From CAYMUN01 sp964393835 (lineage in GTDB: Bacteria; Patescibacteriota; Saccharimonadia; Saccharimonadales; UBA4665), in assembly GCA_964393835.1 (NCBI GenBank), contig CAYMUN010000017.1, positions 1-16,711 on the forward strand: a stretch of DNA of 16,711 bases. The letters run 5' to 3'. Below the pieces are notes generated by a model. That model worked only from the letters and a program-made list of their open reading frames with translations, was not told the DNA's origin and did no database searches. Positions 6,206-13,301 of the stretch are shown here, piece by piece. Made by a program: the position numbers and the translations under genes. Numbering within the stretch: position 1 is the stretch's first letter; each line of letters starts with the position of its first letter.

Positions 6206-7570
6206 ATGGAACCATCAGGTACCGTAGGACCGCCACCTCAAAACCCCGAAGCCGAAGCCAGCTTACTCGGCGCTTTACTGATTGACAGTGAGGCGGTCGT
6301 CAAGATTGCCGATAGCCTCAGTGCGGCTGATTTTTTTGATAAGCGCAACGAACGCATTTATGAGGCGATCATGCAGCTTTACGAGCAGCGGGCGGCGATC
6401 GACGTGCTGACACTATCAGATCGTCTTAAAAACAATGGTTATTTAGACAGCATCGGCGGGCCGGCTTACCTGACAGAGCTGACTAACTTTGTGCCGACGG
6501 CCGCGCATGTTGAGCAGTATGCCGATATTGTGGCCCAAAAGGCTATGCGCCGTCGCCTGATCGCCGCCTCGCGCGAGATCGTCGGTCTCGGCTATGATGA
6601 GACCAAACAGTTGCGCGAACTGATCGAAGAGGCCGAAAGTCGACTATTTCAGGTGAGCCAGCAGCATATCAAACAAGACGTGATCAGCCTGGAAGCCATC
6701 TTGGCTGAGAGCTTTGACCGGCTGGACGACTTGCACAAAGATAAACAAAAAATTCGCGGTGTGCCGACCGGTTTTAAAGATCTGGATAGCACCCTGGCGG
6801 GTTTCCAGCGCTCTGACCTGGTTATTTTAGCTGCCCGGCCGTCGATGGGTAAAACCGCCCTGGCGCTTAATTTCGCCCATAATATTGCCGTTCAATCCAA
6901 CGAACCAGTACTCATATTTAGCCTGGAAATGAGCAAAGAGCAGCTGGTCGATCGTTTGCTGTCGATGGAGTCCGGGGTTGATGCCTGGGCGCTGCGGACG
7001 GGAAATCTCACTGATGCTGATTTTGAGAAAATCGGACATGCCATGGGTACCCTCAGCGAGGCCCCGATTTACATTGACGACAGTCCCGGTATCACGCTCA
7101 GTGATTTGCGTACCAAAGCCCGCCGTGAGGCCCACCAGCGACCGTTGGGGCTAATCATCGTTGATTATCTGCAGTTAATGAGTGGGGGCAGCCGATTTGG
7201 TACCGATTACAGCAACCGTGTCCAGGAAATCTCCGAAATCTCACGTGGCCTTAAAGGAGTAGCCCGCGAGTTAAACGTGCCGGTCTTAGCGCTCAGCCAG
7301 CTGAGCCGCTCCGTTGAGAGCCGCAGCCCGCAGATCCCGCAGTTGGCTGACCTGCGCGAATCGGGCTCCATTGAGCAAGATGCCGACGTGGTAGCCTTTA
7401 TTTACCGGGAGGAATACTACAACCCCGAAACAGATCGCAAAAAATTGACCGATATATTGATCAAAAAGCATCGCAATGGCCCGACTGGGGGAGTCGAGCT
7501 GTACTTTGACAATGAAAAACAGCGCTTCCGCTCGGTAGACAGCCGTCACAGCGAACCATTTGCCGAGTAG
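6206..7570 (+). CDS. dnaB: Replicative DNA helicase DnaB
   Basis: This hexameric 5'-3' helicase unwinds DNA at the fork. The N-terminal primase-interacting domain runs from about 10 to 150 (PQNPEAEASLLGALLID, then VLTLSDRLK). The linker and RecA-like ATPase follow: Walker A ARPSMGKT 210-217, the catalytic glutamate in SLEMS (E241), Walker B LIIVDYLQLM 316-325, LALSQLSRSVE 361-371, DLRESGSIEQDAD 382-394 and the arginine finger in KHRNGPTG (R423). At 454 residues it is typical, and no intein is present. It starts 25 bp after dnaX. In many bacteria dnaB follows rplI instead, so its position here between dnaX and ybaB is unusual. It is probably co-transcribed with dnaX. Confidence 0.98.
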   Translation: MEPSGTVGPPPQNPEAEASLLGALLIDSEAVVKIADSLSAADFFDKRNERIYEAIMQLYEQRAAIDVLTLSDRLKNNGYLDSIGGPAYLTELTNFVPTAAHVEQYADIVAQKAMRRRLIAASREIVGLGYDETKQLRELIEEAESRLFQVSQQHIKQDVISLEAILAESFDRLDDLHKDKQKIRGVPTGFKDLDSTLAGFQRSDLVILAARPSMGKTALALNFAHNIAVQSNEPVLIFSLEMSKEQLVDRLLSMESGVDAWALRTGNLTDADFEKIGHAMGTLSEAPIYIDDSPGITLSDLRTKARREAHQRPLGLIIVDYLQLMSGGSRFGTDYSNRVQEISEISRGLKGVARELNVPVLALSQLSRSVESRSPQIPQLADLRESGSIEQDADVVAFIYREEYYNPETDRKKLTDILIKKHRNGPTGGVELYFDNEKQRFRSVDSRHSEPFAE

Positions 7571-7577
7571 ATTCAGG

Positions 7578-7593
7578 TATAATAATCAGCAAG
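7578..7593 (+). promoter_or_regulatory. -10 box before the GT-C-like membrane gene
   Basis: TATAAT (7578-7583) is perfect and lies in the 23-bp gap after dnaB, ending 10 bases before ATG 7594. The predicted transcript leader is about 4 bases. No clear -35 or SD is seen. Confidence 0.55.
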
Positions 7594-8787
7594 ATGAAAT
7601 TGCAGCAGTTTTGGGAAATTTTGGAGGCTAAGCAGCGACTGGTAATCTGGGCATTGCCTATATTGGCAATCGTTTCCTGGCTGTTGCTGTATCGGCTGGG
7701 CAGCTTGGTGTCGGGTCTGAGCAGTCACGAGCTGACGGCCTCACGCGCTGCCGTGGGCTGGCATGGCATTTACCAGCATCCTTTAGACCTACCGTTGCAG
7801 TTAGTGCGCTCGGTGGTTTTCTACAGTTTCCCGGAGCACGGTCAGTTTTTGACCAGACTGCCCAATATAGTATTTGGTGGTTTGGCGATCCTGGCCTACG
7901 CTGCCGTCGTTCGTCTCTGGCATGGCACGCGTACCGCCGGCTTAGCGACCTTGCTATTTGCCTGTAGCGCCTGGACATTACATGTTAGCCGACTGGCCAG
8001 CTTCGATGTCTTGTACTTGTGGGCTATCCCCACCTTGTGGTTAAGCCAACTGTTATTACACAAATATGGACGTAATCCGTTGGTCTGGTATGGCAGTTTG
8101 ATTGTCTGGGGGTTGCTGCTCTATATACCGGGCCTTATTTGGCTTCTGCTGTTGAGTTGGTGGTTGCAACGTCGAGCTATTCTCCAGAGCTGGCGACATT
8201 TTAAGAGTTGGAGGCAACGGGCCCTTTCAGGCTTTATCGTGCTGAGCTGGCTGCCTTTGCTGGTGGTTGATTTGACACGGCCGGGGCAGTTGCTGACCTG
8301 GCTAGGATGGCCGGAACATATTGCAACTGGCACAATGCTTGCCAAACAGTTTTTAGCCGTACCCGTGCACCTGTTTGCCCGCGGGCCGCAGTATCCTGAA
8401 TTGTGGCTGGGCAAGGCACCGCTGTTTGATATCTTTACGTTGGTGGTGTGCGCGCTGGGGATATATTTTTATATCAGGCACTGGCGAGCAGCCCGCACCC
8501 GGTTATTGGCGGGATTATTTTTGATCGGAGTACTATTGGTCGGTCTGGGTGGCCTGGTTAGCCTAAGCCTGCTAGTACCCCTGCTATACCTGGCGGCTGC
8601 CACTGGGCTCGCCTATCTCTCGCGCGAATGGCTCCGAGTCTTTCCACACAACCCGTTAGCGAGGGGCCTGGGCATCAGCCTGATTGTCTTGGCCGTAGGC
8701 TTGAGCTGTCTCTATAACCTGCGGGCTTATTTCGTGGCTTGGCCACATACCGCAGTTACCCGATCCACCTTTGTACACCATCCCTAG
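7594..8787 (+). CDS. Polytopic membrane protein, GT-C (PMT/ArnT-like) glycosyltransferase fold
   Basis: This is a hydrophobic 397-residue protein with about nine or ten predicted membrane segments, the first at about 16-33. The first outer loop and the following region recall family 39/83 lipid-linked-sugar transferases: an acidic residue after the first helix (SSHELTASRAA, E46), then TRLPNIVFGGLAILAYAAVVRLW (87-109) and LFACSAWTLHVSRLASFD (121-138), the RLP..G and sR..fD pattern of PMT/ArnT proteins. Such enzymes move a sugar from a polyprenyl-phosphate carrier to a protein or lipid outside the membrane. The usual Asp-Glu pair is reduced to His-Glu, and the protein is shorter than typical family members, so enzymatic activity is not assured. 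It stands alone among replication genes, between dnaB and ybaB, with its own -10 box. It may instead be an inactive or structural relative. Confidence 0.65.
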   Translation: MKLQQFWEILEAKQRLVIWALPILAIVSWLLLYRLGSLVSGLSSHELTASRAAVGWHGIYQHPLDLPLQLVRSVVFYSFPEHGQFLTRLPNIVFGGLAILAYAAVVRLWHGTRTAGLATLLFACSAWTLHVSRLASFDVLYLWAIPTLWLSQLLLHKYGRNPLVWYGSLIVWGLLLYIPGLIWLLLLSWWLQRRAILQSWRHFKSWRQRALSGFIVLSWLPLLVVDLTRPGQLLTWLGWPEHIATGTMLAKQFLAVPVHLFARGPQYPELWLGKAPLFDIFTLVVCALGIYFYIRHWRAARTRLLAGLFLIGVLLVGLGGLVSLSLLVPLLYLAAATGLAYLSREWLRVFPHNPLARGLGISLIVLAVGLSCLYNLRAYFVAWPHTAVTRSTFVHHP

Positions 8788-8790
8788 CCC

Positions 8791-8816
8791 TGATATACTA
8801 GATATACAAGAGGAGG
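8791..8816 (+). promoter_or_regulatory. Extended -10 promoter and strong SD of ybaB
   Basis: TGA-TATACT (8791-8799) is an extended -10 just after the membrane-protein stop. Transcription would begin near 8806. A strong AGGAGG (8811-8816) follows with 5 bases to ATG 8822, so the leader of about 16 bases holds just the SD. This fixes the start of ybaB 17 codons inside the longer open frame. Confidence 0.6.
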
Positions 8817-8821
8817 CTACT

Positions 8822-9115
8822 ATGAGCAGATTTGACCAGGCCAAGATGTTGATGCGGGTTAAAAAGATTCAGGGCGAATTGCAAAAGATGATTATTACTG
8901 TCGAAAAGGGTGACGGCGCGGTCAGGGTTGAGATTACCGGAGAGCAAAAACTCAAAAAAGTCCACATTGATCCCGATTATGTAGATGTCGATGACATCGG
9001 CCAACTAGAGCGCTGGATTGAGGACGCAGTCAAAGAAGCAATTGCCGAGAGTCAACGCGTAGCCGCCGAAAAAATGCAACCGATGATGGGCGCCCTAGGC
9101 AACTTGGGACTGTAG
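8822..9115 (+). CDS. ybaB: YbaB/EbfC nucleoid-associated protein
   Basis: This is a small dimeric DNA-binding protein that coats the nucleoid. It is 97 residues from ATG 8822; the frame is open further upstream, but the strong SD at 8811-8816 selects this start. Family features are the N-terminal helix MLMRVKKIQGELQKM (9-23), the central strands ITVEKGDGAVRVEITGEQKLKKVHIDP (25-51), the acidic DVDD, and the C-terminal helix LERWIEDAVKEAIAESQRVAAEKM (62-85), ending in a Met/Gly-rich tail. It lies 10 bp before recR, the usual partner. YbaB and RecR commonly follow dnaX, and here the pair keeps its order although two genes now separate it from dnaX. Confidence 0.95.
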   Translation: MSRFDQAKMLMRVKKIQGELQKMIITVEKGDGAVRVEITGEQKLKKVHIDPDYVDVDDIGQLERWIEDAVKEAIAESQRVAAEKMQPMMGALGNLGL

Positions 9116-9125
9116 ACAAACACGC

Positions 9126-9737
9126 GTGACCCAGCTCTTGCCGCCGGCATTACAGGACTTGATTGAGGCATTTGGGCAATTGCCCGGTGTCGGCCCCCGT
9201 ACGGCCGAGCGATATGCCTACTATCTGATGCGCCACGGCAGTGACACGCCGCAAAAGCTTGCGGCCGCGCTTCAGGGTTTAGCTGGCGGCGTCGGCTACT
9301 GCCAAAAAACTTTTGCCTTGGTGTCGGCTGGCCAAGAGCTTTCCACTCTCTATACTGATCCAAAACGCGATAAACGGATTGTAGCGGTAGTGGCCGAACC
9401 GTTTGACTTAGTGGCCCTCGAGAAAACCGGCCAATATAGCGGCACCTATCATGTCCTAGGCGGATTAGTATCACCGATTGACGGCGTCGACCCCGAGCAA
9501 TTGCACATCAATGAATTAGTCAAAAGAATCGACGAGGACAAGGTCAAAGAGGTAATTCTCGCCACTAACGCTAGCGTGGAGGGTGAATCGACTGCGCTCT
9601 ATATCCAGCAACAAATTGGTGATCGCAAAGTCAAAATTACTCGTTTGGCTCGCGGCCTCTCGGTCGGAGTAGATTTGGAGTACGCCGACCAAATCACTCT
9701 CGGCCGGGCGCTAGAAAACCGACAGACCGTCAGCTAG
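9126..9737 (+). CDS. recR: Recombination mediator RecR with degraded zinc finger
   Basis: RecR acts with RecO (and RecF) to load RecA on gapped DNA. The 203-residue protein has the N-terminal helix-hairpin-helix LPGVGPRTAERYAYYL (19-34), a Toprim domain from about 83 (IVAVVAEPFDLVALEKTG, YHVLGGLVSPIDGVDPEQL, LATNASVEGESTALYI) and the C-terminal RLARGLSVGVDLEYADQITLGRALENR. The zinc finger between them has collapsed: of the normal four cysteines only C59 remains. The other positions read T62, S73 and Y76 in an otherwise alignable segment (YCQKT..ELSTLYTDPKRD). The start is GTG 9126 without an SD, 10 bp after ybaB, so translation is probably coupled. The identification is firm. RecR mutants without zinc can still fold in some species, so it may be functional. 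Confidence 0.96.
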   Translation: MTQLLPPALQDLIEAFGQLPGVGPRTAERYAYYLMRHGSDTPQKLAAALQGLAGGVGYCQKTFALVSAGQELSTLYTDPKRDKRIVAVVAEPFDLVALEKTGQYSGTYHVLGGLVSPIDGVDPEQLHINELVKRIDEDKVKEVILATNASVEGESTALYIQQQIGDRKVKITRLARGLSVGVDLEYADQITLGRALENRQTVS

Positions 9738-9749
9738 GCCCAAGTACTG

Positions 9750-9763
9750 TATAGTTATAAGAT
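9750..9763 (+). promoter_or_regulatory. -10 box before the DHH gene
   Basis: TATAGT (9750-9755, 5/6 match) ends 8 bases before ATG 9764, predicting a start at about 9762 and an essentially leaderless message. A second overlapping AT-rich hexamer (TATAAG, 9756-9761) is too close to the ATG to serve. Confidence 0.45.
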
Positions 9764-10777
9764 ATGTACGCCGAAGCAGAACAGATCAAACGAATAGTCG
9801 ATGACGCTCAGCGGATCGTTATCATCCAGGCCGATAATCCTGATGCTGATTCTTTAGGCAGCGCTTTGGCGCTGGAGCATATTTTAGGAGACCTGGGCAA
9901 AGAGCCATATCTGTATTGCGGGGTGGATATACCAACTTATTTGCGCTATTTGAGCGGCTGGGATCGGGTATCAAAGGATTTGCCGGCCCAATTTGACGCC
10001 AGTATCATCGTCGATGCTTCTACCATGAGTTTGCTGGAGCAGCTGGTCGTCACTGGGCAAAAAGCCGCCCTGGCGACAAAGCCGTGCATTGTCTTGGATC
10101 ACCATGAATCCGTTGACAATGTCGTGCCATTCGCTAGCGTTATTTTAAATGATCACGCCAATGTTTCCTCGGCTGGCGAGCTTATTTATAACCTCTCGAA
10201 GCAGTTGAAATGGCCAGTAGCAGTGCCCGCCCAAGAATTTATAACGACTTCTATCCTTGGGGATACACAGGGGCTGAGCAACCAGCTGGCCCGGCCACAG
10301 ACCTACCGCATCATGGCTGACATGGTTGAAGCCGGCGTCGATCGTCCCAAGATAGAGGAGCTGCGCCGCGAAGCCAGCAAGATGCACCCTGAGATCTTTA
10401 AATACAAGGCCCGCCTGATCGCACACACCGAATTCTCTGAGGATGGGGCAGTAGCCATCGTTATGGTGCCGCAAGTGGAGATCAATCAGTACAGTCCGCT
10501 GTACAATCCTGGGCCGCTGATCCAAGGCGACATGTTGCAAACCCTGGGGGTACGGGTGGCGATTGTCTTTAAGCGCTACGATGACGGCAAGATCACGGCG
10601 GCTATCAGAGCCAATCCGACAGCCGGTGTGGCCGCCGAGCTAGCCAAGCACTTTGGCGGCGGCGGCCATGCCTATGCCAGCGGGTTTAAAATAACCGGCG
10701 GCCGCGCCTACGAAGATGTCAAAGTCGAAGCTCTCAAAATCACGGCTGAACTACTCGCCGGGCAGGAAACCGCATGA
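9764..10777 (+). CDS. DHH/DHHA1 phosphoesterase, NrnA-like, with altered first motif
   Basis: It belongs to the DHH superfamily of manganese phosphoesterases, whose NrnA branch degrades short RNA and hydrolyses pAp, and whose relatives cleave cyclic dinucleotides. Of its 337 residues, the DHH domain shows motif I as ADNPDADSLGS (23-33), motif II IIVDAS (80-85), motif III LDHHES (about 110-115) and motif IV LGDTQGLSN. The C-terminal DHHA1 domain ends in FGGGGHAYASG, the substrate-binding signature. Motif I normally reads HxNPDxDxxGS; here the metal-binding His is Ala (A23). The rest of the site is intact, so it may use altered metal coordination. No N-terminal PAS, GGDEF or membrane part is present, which argues against GdpP. 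It ends in TGA overlapping the cysS ATG by 4 bp, so the two are coupled. The exact substrate is not determined. Confidence 0.85.
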   Translation: MYAEAEQIKRIVDDAQRIVIIQADNPDADSLGSALALEHILGDLGKEPYLYCGVDIPTYLRYLSGWDRVSKDLPAQFDASIIVDASTMSLLEQLVVTGQKAALATKPCIVLDHHESVDNVVPFASVILNDHANVSSAGELIYNLSKQLKWPVAVPAQEFITTSILGDTQGLSNQLARPQTYRIMADMVEAGVDRPKIEELRREASKMHPEIFKYKARLIAHTEFSEDGAVAIVMVPQVEINQYSPLYNPGPLIQGDMLQTLGVRVAIVFKRYDDGKITAAIRANPTAGVAAELAKHFGGGGHAYASGFKITGGRAYEDVKVEALKITAELLAGQETA

Positions 10778-12180
10778 AGCTCTACAACACCCTCAGCAAG
10801 CAGGTAGAAAAAGTTACGCCCCTGCACCCAGATGGAACCCTCACAATGTACAGCTGCGGCCCAACCGTCTACGACCATATTCATATTGGCAATCTCAGCT
10901 CCTTTATTTTCGCTGACATGCTGCGGCGGACACTCCAGGCCGAAGGACTCGAGGTGCAGCACGCTATGAACTTCACCGATGTTGACGATAAAACCATCCG
11001 GCGTAGCCGAGAGCGATACCCTGATATCGAGCCCCTGGCGGCCTTACTGAAACTAACCGAAGAGTACGCCGACATCTTTATTAGCGATATGGTAGCCGTT
11101 GGTAATGACGCCGGGGCTCTGGTCTTTATCAAGGCTACTGATAGCATCGAGCCGATGCAACAGTTAATCCGCCAGCTATACGCCCGAGACTTTGCCTATA
11201 TCGCAGACGACGGGGTTTATTTCTCGATTGAGGCTTACCTAAAGAGCGGCAAAAAATACGGCCAGCTAACAGCGGTGACCACAAATTCGACCAGCCAGGC
11301 GCGGATTCAAAATGACGAATACGACAAAGAGTCAGCCCACGATTTTGCTCTCTGGAAGTCTCAAAAAGGCAATGAGCCGGCTTGGGAGTTTGAACTTGAT
11401 GGCCATAATCTCACGGGGCGGCCGGGTTGGCATATCGAGTGCTCGGCTATGAGCCGGTTATTACTGGGCCAGCCGTTTGATATCCATACCGGGGGCGTGG
11501 ATCTGATGTTTCCCCACCATGAAAACGAGATTGCCCAGAGCACGGCCGGCAGTGATGACGTCTACGCCCGCCTCTTTGCCCACAACGAACACCTGCTGGT
11601 AGATGGCCAAAAAATGAGCAAATCACTTAATAATTTCCATACCCTAGAAGCTATTGAGGCCAAAGGGTTCCAACCGCTGGCCTTTCGTCTGCTGGTATTG
11701 CAGGCTCACTATCGCAAGCAGGCTCATTTTAGCTGGGAAAATTTGGAGGCTGCTCAAAACCGACTCCAGGCTTACCGTGCCATGGCCGATCTGTACTGGC
11801 AATCGACAGTAGGCAGTGGTGTCGACATGAGTACGCTTGGGCAGCACCAAGAGAGCATCGCGGCTGCTTTGCGAGACGATCTGGACACACCGGCGGCCCT
11901 GGCCGAGTTGAGCGCTTTAGAGGCCGCTATTGACAGGCAGGGTATTAGCACAGCCAGTCAAGGCCGCTACGGAGAGCTGTTAACCTGGTTAGATGAGCAG
12001 CTGGGGCTACAGTTAAAAGCCGAGGATATATCTGAGGCCCAAAAAGGACTCATCGAGCAACGACAGCAAGCGCGTGATGCTCAGGATTGGGCGCGATCAG
12101 ACCAGCTCCGGGATGAACTCCAACAGCAGGGGATCAACCTCCGTGACACCGAGCATGGATCGCTATGGTCTCGGGCCTAA
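10774..12180 (+). CDS. cysS: Cysteinyl-tRNA synthetase
   Basis: This is a class I synthetase charging tRNA-Cys, 468 residues, full length. Active-site motifs are C28 (MYSCGPTVYD), HIHIGN 35-40 (the HIGH box) and KMSKS 280-284. The zinc site is kept: C28, C223 (GWHIECS), H248/H249 and E252 (FPHHENE), so zinc loss elsewhere in the window is selective. The C-terminal helical part ends in RDAQDWARSDQLRDELQQQGINLRDTEHG, the usual DALR-type tail. ATG at 10774 lies within the stop of the DHH gene (ATGA overlap), giving translational coupling. The TAA stop at 12178-12180 overlaps the stop of the converging AI-2E gene, and there is no terminator hairpin between them. Confidence 0.98.
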   Translation: MKLYNTLSKQVEKVTPLHPDGTLTMYSCGPTVYDHIHIGNLSSFIFADMLRRTLQAEGLEVQHAMNFTDVDDKTIRRSRERYPDIEPLAALLKLTEEYADIFISDMVAVGNDAGALVFIKATDSIEPMQQLIRQLYARDFAYIADDGVYFSIEAYLKSGKKYGQLTAVTTNSTSQARIQNDEYDKESAHDFALWKSQKGNEPAWEFELDGHNLTGRPGWHIECSAMSRLLLGQPFDIHTGGVDLMFPHHENEIAQSTAGSDDVYARLFAHNEHLLVDGQKMSKSLNNFHTLEAIEAKGFQPLAFRLLVLQAHYRKQAHFSWENLEAAQNRLQAYRAMADLYWQSTVGSGVDMSTLGQHQESIAAALRDDLDTPAALAELSALEAAIDRQGISTASQGRYGELLTWLDEQLGLQLKAEDISEAQKGLIEQRQQARDAQDWARSDQLRDELQQQGINLRDTEHGSLWSRA

Positions 12181-13289
12181 GCGGTAGTGGCTTCTTTGAA
12201 TTCTCTATTGGTGATAATTTTTTGACGACGCAAGTACTCCAGGATCAGTATCCGCAAACAGCCGGCGACGGGGATGGCAACGAGACCACCAATCAGGCCG
12301 CTAAAGCTGACGCCGATGACCACTGACATAAAGACGAGCAAAGGTGACATATCGGTAGAATTAGCCTGAATACGAGGTTGGATAAAGATATTTTCTATCT
12401 GCTGGTAGGTAATATAGTAAGCTAGGATGATAGCGGCGGCGCTAGTTGATTCAAACAGGGCTACCAGGGTGATGATAATTGCGCCGATGGTATGGCCGAC
12501 CATAGGAATCAGGCCACAGATAAAGACGATGACCATCAGAGCAATTGGATAGCTGATATGCAAGATTAAGATGGCCGGCATGATAAGCACTGCCGCCAGG
12601 GCGGCCAGGGTTACCTGGCCGTTGACATAGCCTTTGATGACCCGGTACATATCATGGAGCAACCGGTCAGCCATTGGGCGTCGACGCTCCGGTATCATTT
12701 CGCGGAAAAAAGCCAGCCAGCGCGGGCCCTCGACTAGCATCATAAAGGTTAAAACCAGGATGGTAAGCAGCGAAAAAACGCTGCTGCCGATGCGCTGGGC
12801 GGTAGAGAAAGCCGAGCCGCCGACATGTTTGAGGCGCTCGGACAACTGGGAAGAAAAGCTGTCAACTTGTTTTTGCAGATGATATTTGCGGATAACCCGA
12901 CCAATCTCGCTGTCCTGGCTGCGAAAGTCTTTTACCAGGTGTGGCGCGGCATTAATAAAGCTCTCGGTCTGGCGCACTAGCGGCGGGGCAATGCTGGCAA
13001 TAAAGCCACTGAGAAAGAGCACAATCAGCAAAAAAGAGACGATAGTCGCCATGGTACGGTTGTTTTTGCGTTTTTGGGGTAAGTGCTCTCCGATCCAGTG
13101 TACTGGGGCGTTGAGGGCCAGTGCCAAGAAAAAAGCACTGAATATTAACAGTAGAGCATGGGCCGCTTTTTGCACCGATAGCAGTAATACGATAGTTGCG
13201 ACCGTCAGTATAGCTAAACGAAAAAAAGTAGGAGTGGAGATGGTGACAGCTACCTCGGGTATGTCATCAGACCGAGAACGTTTAAACAT
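12177..13289 (-). CDS. AI-2E/PerM family membrane transporter
   Basis: This is a 370-residue integral membrane protein of the AI-2E transporter-like (PF01594-type) family, which includes YdiK/PerM permeases and sodium/proton antiporters. It has an N-terminal hydrophobic pair (about 23-65), a TM at about 84-105, a long amphipathic soluble stretch (about 106-165), then five more membrane segments. The C-terminal signature is GLIPMVGHTIGAIIITLVAL, ITYQQIENIFIQPRIQANSTDMSPL and FSGLIGGLVAIPVAGCLRILILEYLRR. This is the usual eight-segment layout. The substrate cannot be told from sequence; despite the name, AI-2 export is not implied. It is the last gene of the minus-strand cluster, 11 bp after the second GT4, with a -10 box of its own placed against the ATG. 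Confidence 0.92.
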   Translation of the reverse strand: MFKRSRSDDIPEVAVTISTPTFFRLAILTVATIVLLLSVQKAAHALLLIFSAFFLALALNAPVHWIGEHLPQKRKNNRTMATIVSFLLIVLFLSGFIASIAPPLVRQTESFINAAPHLVKDFRSQDSEIGRVIRKYHLQKQVDSFSSQLSERLKHVGGSAFSTAQRIGSSVFSLLTILVLTFMMLVEGPRWLAFFREMIPERRRPMADRLLHDMYRVIKGYVNGQVTLAALAAVLIMPAILILHISYPIALMVIVFICGLIPMVGHTIGAIIITLVALFESTSAAAIILAYYITYQQIENIFIQPRIQANSTDMSPLLVFMSVVIGVSFSGLIGGLVAIPVAGCLRILILEYLRRQKIITNREFKEATTA

Positions 13290-13301
13290 GTTTGTATTAT
13301 C
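13290..13301 (-). promoter_or_regulatory. -10 box abutting the AI-2E gene start
   Basis: On the minus strand GATAAT (13301 to 13296, 5/6 match) ends 6 bases before ATG 13289, so transcription would start at the ATG. It overlaps the final base of the upstream glycosyltransferase gene. It would give the transporter leaderless expression apart from the cluster. Confidence 0.4.

Noticed and set aside
8771..8821. Longer ybaB start at TTG 8771
   Set aside because: That start lies inside the preceding gene. The strong AGGAGG 5 bases before ATG 8822 and the family's usual N-terminus support the shorter protein.
10774..10777. UGA recoded as glycine, as in some CPR groups
   Set aside because: TGA ends the DHH gene exactly after its DHHA1 domain and overlaps the cysS ATG. 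The other genes end in TAG or TAA and have no in-frame TGA, so the standard code fits.
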